The notes under the pieces are model-generated. The model was given only the letters and a program-made list of their open reading frames with translations, had not been told where the DNA came from and made no database searches. Positions 6,850-15,493 of a stretch of DNA of 29,040 nucleotides are shown in pieces (positions within the stretch are counted from its first letter, which is position 1; every line of letters starts with the position of its first letter). The stretch comes from SFTJ01 sp905210415 (lineage in GTDB: Bacteria > Bacteroidota > Bacteroidia > Bacteroidales > Muribaculaceae), in assembly GCA_902476295.1 (NCBI GenBank), contig CABSDC010000023.1:1-29040 (forward strand), given 5' to 3'. The position numbers and the translations under genes were made by a program.

Positions 6850-9660
6850 TTATGGCGTTGGATCGGCCTTGCCCTCCACTTTCTCGGCATTGCGTTGCTC
6901 TTGATAGATGAAGTAGTCTTCGAGCGAGCGTCCCTCGTTGAGGAGGATGCTGAGGTTGCTTGCGCTGATGAGCACTATGCGCACCTGTTTAGGCAGTTGC
7001 TTGAGAGTCTCGTCTTGCTCAAAGATTGTGCGGTATTGCAGCAGTTCATCGTAGTTTTGGAAGCCCTTCACGAGCAGTAGGCCTATTTGTCCGAAGGTCA
7101 TCTGCTCGAGGTCGAAGTCCTTCACCACATATTTGGTGAAGTTGTGGTAAGCCACCTTGTATAGCACGTCGTTGGCCGAAACGCTGTCGGTAGGGTAAGC
7201 CAGCAAGAACACGTGTGGCTGGTTGACATCGTCGCTAAACGGCGTCACTTGTTGCGCCGTGGCGTTGGCAGTGCTATCAGATGTGAGGCGTGAAGCCCAC
7301 AGTAAGCCGCGGGTGTTCACGTCGCCACTATGTATTTTCTTGCCGCTGTTCAGTTGCTTGAGCATACCCGAAGCGGTAGGGGTGATGTCGGTCTCAGGAT
7401 AGCGTTCGAGCAGTTCCTTAAGGCCAGATTTAAATTTGGCCTCGTTGTTTTCGGTGACGTAAGCAAGGGCGTCGATAAACATAAATTTAGGCATAATCTT
7501 CGAGAGCGGATATTTCTTCTTCATGTCGTCGTAGGCCTCGTGCACCTCTTGGTTGCGATTGTTGATATACGCCTCGTAGGCTTTGGCGTAAGCTTGTTGC
7601 TCCACGTCGTTCATTGCTCGGAGATTGTCGATATAGTTAGGATCTTTCATCGCCTTGCCATAGTTTGAGTCGGCAAAATCGGTGGTGATGAGCACGCGAT
7701 AGCGCTCGGCAGCCGCGGTGTTGCCCTGTCGCATATACATCAGGTAGAGGTTGTAGTAAGTGTCGAGGCGATATACGTTGTCGGGGTAGCGCGTCAGCAA
7801 GGTGTTGAATTCGGCTTCGGCGCTGTTGAAGTCCTCAAGTTTGTCTTTGAGAATGATGCCCATGTTGTATAGCCCCTCTTGAATCACGTCGTTGCTTGTG
7901 GCGATTTCCTCGGCGGTAGAAGGTATCTGACGGAGGTAATACTCAGGGTTGTGAGGGTCGTTGGCTTGACGCTCTTTCTCCTTTTCCTCGTCGGATTGTT
8001 CGCCTTGATTTGTGTTGTCGCTGCTTGATGAAGCTGCCGAATCGTCGTTGCTGGCGGTTTGGGAGTCATCTTCGTTGAGCGAGAACACGTTTTTGTTGCG
8101 ACGTCGCCAGTTGTCTTCCAGTTTGCGGTTGCCCCACATCTTCTGGAATTGCGTTTTGCCGGCGTTCTTGGTGGCAGTGTTGTAGAAATACCAAGAATTG
8201 TCGTTGTTGATATTGAATTGTGTGGGCTGATTGGCATTGTTGTTGCCCAACTGCGAACTCATGGAGTTGGCTTGAGCCAAGCGCTCTTCTTGCTCGGCAG
8301 CGTCTCGCTCTTCTTTCTCGCGTCGGCGCAGGTCGTCGATGATGCGTTGCACTACCTTGCGCTGCTCTTCGGGAGTGAGTTTGGCAAGTCGGAGCAGAGA
8401 GTCTTGCAGGGTGACGTTTTGCGAATACACAGCCAACTCGTCGAGCACGTCGCTTCGCTTTTTGAGTAGCTTATAGTTGGGGTATTCCTCGTCGAGCTGG
8501 GTGATGGCTTCTGAATAGCAGGGCTGCGCCAAATCGTATTGGTGACGGTCGAAATAGATGCCGCCAAGGGTGATTTGTGCTATTGCTTTGTCGATGCCGT
8601 TGCGCTCGCTTTTCTTCACTGATTGCAGATAGTTGGCAATGGCTTGTGTGGTGTCGCGCTTCGCCAGATAGAGGTTGCCGATGGCATAGTAGATTTGGTC
8701 GAGGTATTGCTTGTTGCGGCCCAGTCGGGTCATGCGCTTAAGGCTTTTCACCTCGCCGTCGATATTCTTGCCGGTGGTGACGGCGCTCTGGCGGATGCGG
8801 GCGTTGAATTTTGTGTAGTATGACGCACGCGAACTGCCGCTTGCCTTGCCGAATGCGCGGTAGGCTTTCTCGTTGTTGCCCTCGTTGGCATAGAGCTGGC
8901 CGAGGAGGAAGTTGAGGCGCACTTTTTGCGCACCGCCGGCACGCTTGGCCGCTTCCTCGAGGTGAGGAATGGCAGTGCCGAATTGTCGTTCGCGTATGTA
9001 GTAGTTGGCAGAAGCCAGATTGTAGAGGTATATATGCTTTTTGCCTTTAAGTTTTTCGGGGTGCACGTGCACGAGGATATTGTCGGCCTCGGTGTTCCAG
9101 CCCATGGCGCAATAGCTCATCACCTCCCACAGCTGAGCGTCGGCAACGAGGTCGGGCATCCAAGTGAAGTGGCGGCTGATGTAGTGGAAAGTGGCAGCCG
9201 AACTGAGGAAATCGCCCTTCATGTATTCGGCCTTTGCGAGTAGCATCCAAGCGTTGTGCAAGAAGGGGTTGTACTCGTCGCGCTTGAGCCATTGCTTCTG
9301 TTTCTCGGTGGTTTTGCCACCTTTGCGGCGAGGTTTTTTCTTTATGGAGTGCAGCGCTATGGCTTTTTGCATCTTTTCGATAGTGCGGTCGTAGGAGCCA
9401 GCGGGTTTGTTGGCTTTTTCTATCGCGTGAGCTTCGGCAGGGTGTATGAGCAGACGCTTCGAGTAGTCGTCTTCATATTCCTCGGTGAGCTTGATTTGCT
9501 CGTCGTAGTGGGTGGCGCCATTGTAGTAGACGTTGTAGCGCGTGTTGAATGCTTGCCAAAAGCGGGTGCTTGCCGTGTTTTTCTTGGTGCTGCATGCGCA
9601 TAGCGATAACACGGCTGCGATGGCAGCTATCGATAATATGTTGTTGAAAAGACGTCTCAA
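6850..9660 (-). CDS. porW: Type IX secretion lipoprotein PorW/SprE, TPR-rich
   Basis: PorW (SprE in gliding Flavobacterium) is an outer-membrane-attached periplasmic lipoprotein needed for type IX secretion and gliding. Seen in 936 aa: a signal peptide MRRLFNNILSIAAIAAVLSL with lipobox LCAC (lipidated Cys about 23), the conserved start RFWQAFNTRYNVYYNG, many tetratricopeptide-like helices between about 110 and 420 and again from about 600, and a low-complexity acidic Q/N/S-rich linker near 540-570. The length is close to that of family members. The start is a TTG at 9660; no better ATG precedes the signal peptide. It lies 131 bp upstream of porX in the same direction, a pairing that supports both calls. 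Confidence 0.93.
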   Translation of the reverse strand: MRRLFNNILSIAAIAAVLSLCACSTKKNTASTRFWQAFNTRYNVYYNGATHYDEQIKLTEEYEDDYSKRLLIHPAEAHAIEKANKPAGSYDRTIEKMQKAIALHSIKKKPRRKGGKTTEKQKQWLKRDEYNPFLHNAWMLLAKAEYMKGDFLSSAATFHYISRHFTWMPDLVADAQLWEVMSYCAMGWNTEADNILVHVHPEKLKGKKHIYLYNLASANYYIRERQFGTAIPHLEEAAKRAGGAQKVRLNFLLGQLYANEGNNEKAYRAFGKASGSSRASYYTKFNARIRQSAVTTGKNIDGEVKSLKRMTRLGRNKQYLDQIYYAIGNLYLAKRDTTQAIANYLQSVKKSERNGIDKAIAQITLGGIYFDRHQYDLAQPCYSEAITQLDEEYPNYKLLKKRSDVLDELAVYSQNVTLQDSLLRLAKLTPEEQRKVVQRIIDDLRRREKEERDAAEQEERLAQANSMSSQLGNNNANQPTQFNINNDNSWYFYNTATKNAGKTQFQKMWGNRKLEDNWRRRNKNVFSLNEDDSQTASNDDSAASSSSDNTNQGEQSDEEKEKERQANDPHNPEYYLRQIPSTAEEIATSNDVIQEGLYNMGIILKDKLEDFNSAEAEFNTLLTRYPDNVYRLDTYYNLYLMYMRQGNTAAAERYRVLITTDFADSNYGKAMKDPNYIDNLRAMNDVEQQAYAKAYEAYINNRNQEVHEAYDDMKKKYPLSKIMPKFMFIDALAYVTENNEAKFKSGLKELLERYPETDITPTASGMLKQLNSGKKIHSGDVNTRGLLWASRLTSDSTANATAQQVTPFSDDVNQPHVFLLAYPTDSVSANDVLYKVAYHNFTKYVVKDFDLEQMTFGQIGLLLVKGFQNYDELLQYRTIFEQDETLKQLPKQVRIVLISASNLSILLNEGRSLEDYFIYQEQRNAEKVEGKADPTP

Positions 9661-9870
9661 ACTGTTTGTTAGTTTATATGTTATAACGTGGAATTTGCCG
9701 TGAAATTGCTTTCGATAAAAGCAAAGTCATTAAAGCCCCAACTCCATTAATGCAGGTGAATGCATATGCGGTAACTGGGATTGTGCAAAACCGCTATTCA
9801 AAGTTATCACTTTTTGGAGGAAAATGACAGAACTAGAGGAAAAATATACCAATAATTTAATGAAAAGATA
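9661..9870. other. Intergenic region between porW and the barrel gene
   Basis: Divergent promoter region. On the minus strand TGACTTTG near 9722-9730 is a one-mismatch TAnnTTTG that could serve porW. No gene or repeat is seen. Confidence 0.4.
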
Positions 9871-9901
9871 TTGTAAGTATTGAGAATAGTGTATAAATTT
9901 G
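9871..9901 (+). promoter_or_regulatory. Promoter of the outer-membrane barrel gene
   Basis: TTG at 9871-9873 and TAAATTTG at 9894-9901 are separated by 20 bp and fit the Bacteroidota -33/-7 consensus. The ATG is 30 bp downstream. Confidence 0.75.
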
Positions 9902-9930
9902 CTTTTGTTATAAACTAAAAAATTAGTGAT

Positions 9931-10521
9931 ATGAAAAAAATTTTAATTGTTGCAAGTCTTTTGCTTGCGTTTGTGTCAGTAAAGGCACAAAGTGAAGTGG
10001 GTGGCGTGAGCATTCGCCCTATGGCAGGTTTGAACATCGGTATGATGACAAATGCAGATGGCAGCGATGCGCGCGTTGGCTTGGTGATTGGTACAGAGTT
10101 GGAATATCAGTTGACTGATAAGGTTGCTTTGTCGGGAGGTGTGCTCTATTCACAACAAGGCTGCAAGGGTAGTGATGAAGGAGCTAAGGCTACAATTAAG
10201 CTGGATTATATCAACATTCCATTGCTTGCCAACGTATATTTGACCAAGGGTCTTGCATTTAAGATCGGTTTGCAACCTGGTTTCCTTGTTAACGACAAGG
10301 CAAAAGCAGCTAAGGGCAATACATCGGTGGAAGCAGGCTTGGGCGACATGTCAAAGAATTTTGCGCTTGCAGTGCCAATCGGTTTGTCATACGAATTCAG
10401 CAACATCCAGATAGATGCACGTTTCAATTGGGGCGTAACTCACGCTCTTGTGTTTGATGACGAATCAAGCAATAGCAACGCTGTGATGCTCACTGTAGGC
10501 TATAAATTCAAACTAAAATAA
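9931..10521 (+). CDS. Small outer-membrane beta-barrel protein (PorT-like/OMP_b-brl_2 type)
   Basis: A 196-aa protein with a clear signal peptide (MKKILIVASLLLAFVSVKA, cleavage before Q20) followed by an eight-strand-like barrel. Strands include VSIRPMAGLNIGMMT, RVGLVIGTELEYQLTD, VALSGGVLYSQQG, LDYINIPLLANVYLTK, FKIGLQPGFLV and a final strand AVMLTVGYKFKLK ending on a basic residue. YINIPLL is common in the PorT-like barrel family of Bacteroidota, whose members are mostly of unknown function. It has its own promoter and a terminator at 10540-10577, so it is probably monocistronic. It is not the T9SS PorT itself as far as I can tell: length and motifs do not require that. Confidence 0.85.
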   Translation: MKKILIVASLLLAFVSVKAQSEVGGVSIRPMAGLNIGMMTNADGSDARVGLVIGTELEYQLTDKVALSGGVLYSQQGCKGSDEGAKATIKLDYINIPLLANVYLTKGLAFKIGLQPGFLVNDKAKAAKGNTSVEAGLGDMSKNFALAVPIGLSYEFSNIQIDARFNWGVTHALVFDDESSNSNAVMLTVGYKFKLK

Positions 10522-10539
10522 GGGTATAAGAATACATGT

Positions 10540-10577
10540 GCGGTGTGGTGCTAAGAATGGCGCTGCACCGCTTTTTT
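10540..10577 (+). terminator. Terminator of the barrel gene
   Basis: GCGGTG (10540-10545) pairs with CACCGC (10566-10571) and is followed by TTTTTTG. It ends 19 bp before foldback copy 2. Confidence 0.75.
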
Positions 10578-10595
10578 GTGCAGTATTATTGCTTG

Positions 10596-10780
10596 AACCC
10601 AAATCGGCATTAGGACGTATATGTAAGTTTTTTCTACTGCTTGGAGTCTTTCGGTTTTTATAAGGTATCTTTTGTTTGTTTTTAACTCGCAATAGCTTGC
10701 TATTACTCATTAAAATGCAACCAAAATCTACACTTCTAAAACTCCGAAATCCTACCAAGCCCTAATGCCCGAATTGGGTT
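10596..10780 (+). repeat. Foldback repeat copy 2, overlaps the end of the metal permease gene
   Basis: Left end AACCCAAATCGGCATTAGG and right end CCTAATGCCCGAATTGGGTT are inverted repeats. The internal hairpin is GCAATAGCTTGCTATT. It sits between converging genes. The right 45 bp encode the last ~14 residues of the minus-strand permease, which stops inside the element at 10736. Confidence 0.92.
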
Positions 10781-11572
10781 GAAACGCTTGGCAATGCGGG
10801 CGAGGATGTAGGCAGAGATAAGCAGCAGCACGATGGTGGCTGATGCTGGCACTGCAATCCAATAGGAGCAGAATAGGCCGAGCACAGAGCAGGTGAGGCT
10901 CACGGCGGCGGAGATTGCCATCATTGGGCGCAAGCGTATGGTAAACAGTTCGGCAATCATCTGAGGCATTGTGAGCAGCGACATGAGCAGCATGATGCCG
11001 ATGAGGCGGATGGTGAGCACTATGCACACAGCTATCATCACCGTCATGGCCATATTGATGGCGTTGGCAGGCAGAGCCCGAGTGGTGGCGAAATCGCGGT
11101 CGAAGGCACACGACACTATCGGATGATAGAATGCGGTGAAAAACAGTAGCAAAATGGCGAGGAATATTGCAAACATCACGATGTCGGTGGTGGTGATGGT
11201 GAGCACGTTGCCAAAGAGAAACGAAGTGAGTTCGGGCACATAGCCGGGTGAGAGGAATATGAATATCGTGCCGAGAGCCATACCAAGCGCCCACACCACG
11301 CCGATGGCTGAGTCTTCGCGCACCTTATATCGATTAGCCATCCATTCCACGCCCACAGCCGATGCCACGGCAAACGCTCCGGCAATGGCAATAGGGTTGG
11401 CGCCAAGGTAGAACCCAAGGCCCAGTCCGCCGAAACAAGCGTGGGTGATGCCGCCGGTGATAAACACCATGCGTCGGCTCACCACATAAGTGCCTATGAT
11501 GGCAGAGGCGAGGCTTACAAACATCACTCCTAGCAGAGCATGCTGAAAGAATGTGTAATTGAGTATGTCCAT
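10736..11572 (-). CDS. Zinc/manganese-type ABC transporter permease (ABC-3 family)
   Basis: A 278-aa inner-membrane permease of the ZnuB/MntB family that moves Zn, Mn or Fe ions with a periplasmic binding protein and ATPase. Seen: about eight or nine hydrophobic segments, GGITHACFGGLGLGFYLG near residues 36-53 (family S/GHxxxxG pattern), and IRLIGIMLLMSLLTMPQM near residues 193-210, the conserved late helix. No partner ATPase or binding protein is in the window. It follows a small membrane protein gene by 52 bp. The last residues, roughly NPIRALGLGRISEF, are encoded by foldback copy 2, so the natural C-terminus has been replaced or extended. Metal specificity cannot be told. Confidence 0.88.
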   Translation of the reverse strand: MDILNYTFFQHALLGVMFVSLASAIIGTYVVSRRMVFITGGITHACFGGLGLGFYLGANPIAIAGAFAVASAVGVEWMANRYKVREDSAIGVVWALGMALGTIFIFLSPGYVPELTSFLFGNVLTITTTDIVMFAIFLAILLLFFTAFYHPIVSCAFDRDFATTRALPANAINMAMTVMIAVCIVLTIRLIGIMLLMSLLTMPQMIAELFTIRLRPMMAISAAVSLTCSVLGLFCSYWIAVPASATIVLLLISAYILARIAKRFNPIRALGLGRISEF

Positions 11573-11624
11573 TTCAGGAAATTTTAGGGTGCAAATTTAC
11601 AAAAATAACGCGGTAGAATGAAAT

Positions 11625-12047
11625 TTACTGCAAATTCTGCGACTTCTGTTCGCGGATTTCTGCCACGAGCATGATAAGTTCGTCGTGTATTGGAGTAGGC
11701 AGCGTGATGCCACGCATTTGTATGCTTCGCGCCCAGCCAGCCACGTCGTCGCGTTGCAGTGTGTAGAGCACGTCGCGGAATTGTTCTATTTGTTCCTCGG
11801 TGTAGTCGTCGGCACCTGTGCCACGGTAATCATCGAGTTCTTGGTCGTCGTAATATACTATCTGGCTGCTGATGCCTTGTATCAGCGAATCTTTTTCGCA
11901 CACCTCGTGCTGTCCGCAGCAACCCTCAGGTCTCTTAGGCTCTACAACGATATCTTCTTCGCCAGCCTTGGTGGTGGCACGGTGAAACGTATAGAGGATG
12001 ATGCCTGTAATTACGGTAACGGCAAGAATGATTAATGCTCCTATCAT
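11625..12047 (-). CDS. Conserved small membrane-anchored protein of unknown function
   Basis: A 140-aa protein with one N-terminal membrane helix (IGALIILAVTVITGIILYTF), a cysteine motif GCCGQHEVCEKD near residues 42-53, an acidic stretch YYDDQELDDYRG, and a C-terminal half with DVLYTLQRDDVAGWARSIQMRGI. I recognise this as a protein type conserved in Bacteroidota but know of no tested function; the CCxxHxxC-like cluster could bind a metal or cofactor (inference). It lies between aroA (22 bp) and the metal permease (52 bp), in one direction, so it is probably co-transcribed with both. The nearby metal permease makes a metal link tempting but unproven. Confidence 0.75.
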   Translation of the reverse strand: MIGALIILAVTVITGIILYTFHRATTKAGEEDIVVEPKRPEGCCGQHEVCEKDSLIQGISSQIVYYDDQELDDYRGTGADDYTEEQIEQFRDVLYTLQRDDVAGWARSIQMRGITLPTPIHDELIMLVAEIREQKSQNLQ

Positions 12048-12069
12048 AATGTAAATGTTATTTCGGTTG

Positions 12070-13302
12070 TTATTTCTGTTCGGTTATTGAAAATCCAGCC
12101 TGCTTGAGGTGCAACCAATAGTCGGGGTAGCTTTTGCTCACCACCTCGATGTCGTCGATGACGATGCCGGGGAAGCGCACAGCCGCCGGTGCGAAAGCCA
12201 TAGCCATGCGGTGATCGCAGAATGTGGCGATGTGCGGATTGGTTTGTGGCTCAGTGGTCTCGCCGTTCCAACGCAGCGAGTAGTCGCTTTCAACGGTGAT
12301 GACGAAGCCGAGTTTGGCGAGTTGCGATCGAAGCGCCTCAATTCGGTCGGTTTCTTTGATCTTTAGCGTTTGCAGCCCCGTGATGTGGAATGGGCGGTTG
12401 AGCAGGCAAGCCGTCACCACGATGGTTTGCGCTATGTCGGGGTTGCTTATCAGATTCATTTCGATGGGCGTGTTTGCAACGGGCTCGGTGCGCAGGTCAA
12501 GATAAGTGCCGCAAGAGCAGGATTGCACGCCAAAGGTCTCGAATAGTGGCAAAGCGGCGCTGTCGCCCTGCAGACTATTGGCAAATAGTCCCTTGAGCGA
12601 AATGCGCGATTGCGGCATCAAGGCTTGCATTTCTAGCCAATATGAAGCCGCCGACCAATCGCTCTCAATCAGGAAATCTGACGCGGAATATCGTGCGTTT
12701 TCGGGAATCTCCACTTCGCAGTCGTGCATCGTGGCATCTACGCCAAATTGCGCCATAAGTGCGAGAGTCATATCGATGTAAGGGCGTGAGATGATGTCGC
12801 CGGTGAGGCGTATGCGTCGGCAACCCTCGATGAGCGGAGAAATCATCAGAAGAGCCGAGATGTATTGCGAACTCACATTGCCGGGAATCTCCACAACCTC
12901 GGCATGCAGCCTTTTGCCTGTGATGCGTAGTGGCGGGAAATCGTCGTTGCCGAGATATTGGATAGATGCGCCACAGCGGCGTAAGGCGTCAGCCAAGATG
13001 CCGATGGGGCGTTGGCGCATGCGCTCACTGCCGTCGAGAGTCACTGTTCGGCCCTCTTGGGTGGCGAAATATGCGGTGAGAAATCGCATTGCGGTGCCTG
13101 CCGCACCGATGTTGACAACGTCGGCTGTTGACGAGAGAGCCTTTTGCATAGCATCGGTGTCGTCGCAAATAGCCACGTTGGTGAGATGCGATTGCACAGA
13201 GCACAGAGCATTGAGAATCAGAGCGCGATTGCTGATGCTCTTGGATGCTGGTAGGCTGATTTCTGCGATTGCCCGTGCGGGTGCTGTGAGTTGATAATTC
13301 AT
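12070..13302 (-). CDS. aroA: 3-phosphoshikimate 1-carboxyvinyltransferase (EPSP synthase)
   Basis: AroA makes 5-enolpyruvylshikimate-3-phosphate from shikimate-3-phosphate and phosphoenolpyruvate, the sixth step of the chorismate pathway. Seen in 410 aa: LPASKSISNRALILNAL near residue 17 (catalytic Lys, S3P binding), NIGAAGTAMRFLTAYF (PEP-binding N-x-GTxxR region), DGSERMRQRPIGIL, KETDRIEALR near 310, and DHRMAMAFAPAAV near 360. It is slightly shorter than the ~430-aa enterobacterial enzyme, as usual in Bacteroidota. It starts 30 bp after the serine hydrolase gene and precedes the small membrane protein by 22 bp. No other aro genes are near. Confidence 0.95.
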   Translation of the reverse strand: MNYQLTAPARAIAEISLPASKSISNRALILNALCSVQSHLTNVAICDDTDAMQKALSSTADVVNIGAAGTAMRFLTAYFATQEGRTVTLDGSERMRQRPIGILADALRRCGASIQYLGNDDFPPLRITGKRLHAEVVEIPGNVSSQYISALLMISPLIEGCRRIRLTGDIISRPYIDMTLALMAQFGVDATMHDCEVEIPENARYSASDFLIESDWSAASYWLEMQALMPQSRISLKGLFANSLQGDSAALPLFETFGVQSCSCGTYLDLRTEPVANTPIEMNLISNPDIAQTIVVTACLLNRPFHITGLQTLKIKETDRIEALRSQLAKLGFVITVESDYSLRWNGETTEPQTNPHIATFCDHRMAMAFAPAAVRFPGIVIDDIEVVSKSYPDYWLHLKQAGFSITEQK

Positions 13303-13332
13303 AATTTGCTAAAATTCTTCGATTAAATCGCG

Positions 13333-14487
13333 TTATTCGGCGATAAAATGGCGATACATAGTAGATTGCGAGTCGATGAGCACTTGGTGGCCGCGGCGCG
13401 AACCGTTGCAAATCACCACAAAACCGTAGTGCTTGTCGGGGTTGAAAAACATTGCGCTTGTTAAGCCGTAGGCGCCGCCGGTGTGGCCGGTGAGTTTCAC
13501 GCCATTCACGTATTCATCGGTTTTTTCGAGCGCCAATCCATAGTGCTCGGCCGTGGGCGTGTGGTCGGCTTGCATTGCTTTAGCACTTGATTGCGAGATG
13601 ATTCGCTTCGAATTAATCGGGCTTTTTCCGTAATTCATGTGCATGAGCATATATTTTGCGAGGTCGGGAGCGGTGATTTTCATGCCACCCGCAGGCGACA
13701 TGCGCACGGTGGTAACCTCCATCTGGTAATCGTCGAGATTATCGATGATTTTGTAGGCTTGCGGTTGAGCCTCAAATTGTTTGCCGTCCCAAGCATAAAG
13801 CATGGCGCAACGATTGCGGTCGACCGAATTTACACAAAAACTACCGGTGATTTCGAGTGGATTAAGGATGTGATGTTCAACGTAGTGGTCAAACCGTTCG
13901 CCGCTCAGTTTCTCGATGATGATGCCGAGTAAGTTGAAATTGAGATTGCAATATTCATAACCTGTGCCAGGCGCATAAGTGTTGTAGCACTTGCGCCAGT
14001 TGGGGTTGGTGACAGGGTTGATGCAGTCGTAAGAGATATAGTAGCCTTCCGAGTCGTTGATGCTGCTTGTGTGAGAGAGAAGCATGCCCACGGTGATAGG
14101 GTTGTCGGGGTGGTTTGGGTTGCGTAGCGGGAAGTTGAGCAGAGTGGAAGCGTCGGTGTCGAGTGTCAGTTTGCCGGCATCCACCAGTGTCATGATAGCC
14201 GTTGCCACAAAAGATTTAGAAATAGAGGCTATTCTGAAAATGGTGTTTGTGGTGAGAGGTTGCAAAGTGTTGAGGTCCTTGTGGCCGAAAGCGTGAGTGT
14301 AAACAATCTTGTTGTCCTTCACCACGGCGAGGCTTAGGCCCACCACGTTGAGCGAGTCCATCATGTCGCGAATGTCGCTCTGGAATGCGCATTCATCGAA
14401 GTTTTTTGGCAATTCCGTAGATTCGGCAGCTGTGTAATGGCTTGTGGTAAGCACGATTGTGAGAAGAAATGCTACTAATTTTTTCAT
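13333..14487 (-). CDS. Serine hydrolase of the class C beta-lactamase/penicillin-binding type
   Basis: A secreted or periplasmic 384-aa protein. Seen from the ATG at 14487: signal peptide MKKLVAFLLTIVLTTSHYTA, catalytic SxxK as S88-I-S-K91 in FRIASISKSF, the Tyr motif YCN in GYEYCNLNF near 177, and HTGG (KTG-like) in LTGHTGGAYG near 335. This set is typical of the broad beta-lactamase/D-Ala-D-Ala carboxypeptidase/esterase family; true substrate is unknown. The open frame extends upstream to 14637 but the upstream residues lack family similarity, and a signal peptide begins at 14487. It is first in the minus-strand run leading into aroA, with a TATCTTTG promoter at 14513-14520. Confidence 0.88.
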   Translation of the reverse strand: MKKLVAFLLTIVLTTSHYTAAESTELPKNFDECAFQSDIRDMMDSLNVVGLSLAVVKDNKIVYTHAFGHKDLNTLQPLTTNTIFRIASISKSFVATAIMTLVDAGKLTLDTDASTLLNFPLRNPNHPDNPITVGMLLSHTSSINDSEGYYISYDCINPVTNPNWRKCYNTYAPGTGYEYCNLNFNLLGIIIEKLSGERFDHYVEHHILNPLEITGSFCVNSVDRNRCAMLYAWDGKQFEAQPQAYKIIDNLDDYQMEVTTVRMSPAGGMKITAPDLAKYMLMHMNYGKSPINSKRIISQSSAKAMQADHTPTAEHYGLALEKTDEYVNGVKLTGHTGGAYGLTSAMFFNPDKHYGFVVICNGSRRGHQVLIDSQSTMYRHFIAE

Positions 14488-14512
14488 GTGCGTAGGGTGA
14501 TTTTGTGATTTA

Positions 14513-14520
14513 CAAAGATA
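14513..14520 (-). promoter_or_regulatory. Promoter of the serine hydrolase-aroA run
   Basis: Minus-strand TATCTTTG matches TAnnTTTG and lies 26 bp before the ATG at 14487. No convincing -33 TTG is present. Confidence 0.6.
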
Positions 14521-14608
14521 AGAAAAAATTATATGATAGGGACTTTTTGTGATATTGGAAAACAGAGCGTGGGGATTTTTTGATGCTTCGGTGCTAATTG
14601 CTGAGAGG

Positions 14609-14616
14609 TAATTTTG
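14609..14616 (+). promoter_or_regulatory. Possible promoter of the holin gene
   Basis: TAATTTTG fits TAnnTTTG and lies 21 bp before the holin ATG at 14637. The closest upstream TTTG (14579-14582) is at a longer than usual spacing. Confidence 0.45.
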
Positions 14617-14636
14617 CGGAAAAATCGAATAAAACA

Positions 14637-15092
14637 ATGGAAAACACAGATGAAATGATGCGCTTGGCGCTTGCCGGCGTAGTGGTGGTTACGGAATATT
14701 TGCTAGTGCTGATGGCGGTTCTTGCCGACCTGTGGAGCGGCATCCGTAAGGCTCGGCAACGAGGAGAAGCCCGCCGCAGTGAGGCGTTGCGACGAACGGT
14801 GGCAAAACTGGGGCAGTATTACAACGTGATGTTGTCGCTCACGGTGGTGGATGCCATGCAGCTCGGGTTGATGTGCTATGTGAGGGTGGCTTGCCAGTGG
14901 AATGCGCCGATTCTGCCTGTGTTTACGGTGTTTGGCGCTTTGGGAATAGCGGCTATTGAGGTGAAAAGTATCTATGAGAAAGCCGAGCAAAAGACGCAGA
15001 ATGATATGGCAAAGGCCGCCTCGATGATGCTTGCCGCACTGCAGAAAATCAACGATAAAGAACTATTAAATAAATTGCAAAAGAAACTATGA
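14637..15092 (+). CDS. Phage holin-like membrane protein
   Basis: A 151-aa protein with an N-terminal hydrophobic helix (LALAGVVVVTEYLLVLMAVLA), a basic segment (RKARQRGEARRSEALRR), two further hydrophobic stretches (YYNVMLSLTVVDAMQLGLM and ILPVFTVFGALGIAAIEVKS), and a charged C-terminal helix. This fits the phage holin family common in Bacteroidota prophages, which permeabilises the inner membrane at lysis. The ATG at 14637 (MENTDE) is chosen over an upstream start because it precedes the membrane helix closely. Its stop overlaps the start of the M15 endolysin (ATGA, 4 bp), the classical lysis cassette layout. It is the left-most recognisable gene of the prophage remnant. Confidence 0.8.
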   Translation: MENTDEMMRLALAGVVVVTEYLLVLMAVLADLWSGIRKARQRGEARRSEALRRTVAKLGQYYNVMLSLTVVDAMQLGLMCYVRVACQWNAPILPVFTVFGALGIAAIEVKSIYEKAEQKTQNDMAKAASMMLAALQKINDKELLNKLQKKL

Positions 15093-15493
15093 AACACTTT
15101 AAATTGAAGGAATTCGTCGATTCTCCCACGGCTGCGTGTCTGGGAATCGACAATACGCCTGATGCCGCCGCGGTGGACGCGCTTCGCAGGCTGGCGGAGA
15201 ATGTGCTTGATCCGCTGCGCGAGGCATTAGGGATGCCGATATATGTCAACAGCGGTTATCGCAGCCCGCGGCTGAATGCGATGGTGGGCGGCGTGAAAAC
15301 TAGTCAGCACCTAAAGGGTGAGGCCGCCGACATTACTACTGGCACAAGGGATGGCAACATCAATCTGTGGCGAACGCTAAAGCGACTGCGCTTGCCCATC
15401 GATCAAGCCATCAATGAGCACGGCTATGCTTGGATACATGTGTCGTATTCGTCGAGGCATAGGCGAGAATATTTAACCCAAATCGGCCATTAG
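15089..15493 (+). CDS. Phage endolysin, peptidase M15 family
   Basis: A 134-aa zinc peptidase that cleaves peptidoglycan cross-links (D-Ala-D-Ala carboxypeptidase-like fold of phage endolysins). Seen: N-terminal KHFKLKEFVDSPTA, YVNSGYRSPRLNAMVGG (Arg of the substrate pocket), SQHLKGEAADI providing His and Asp zinc ligands near residues 71-81, and YAWIHVSYS supplying the final His near 116. All metal ligands are present. It is translationally coupled to the holin. The last five residues (TQIGH) and the TAG stop come from foldback copy 3, so the insertion lies at the extreme C-terminus and probably leaves activity intact. Confidence 0.88.
   Translation: MKHFKLKEFVDSPTAACLGIDNTPDAAAVDALRRLAENVLDPLREALGMPIYVNSGYRSPRLNAMVGGVKTSQHLKGEAADITTGTRDGNINLWRTLKRLRLPIDQAINEHGYAWIHVSYSSRHRREYLTQIGH

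Noticed and set aside
10513..10758. ORFs inside the foldback elements (for example 10513-10758, 15411-15638, 26482-26727 on the minus strand) as a conserved small protein
   Set aside because: They read FRSFRSADFDC-like sequence only because the repeat happens to be open in that frame; starts and ends differ between copies and lie outside the repeat.
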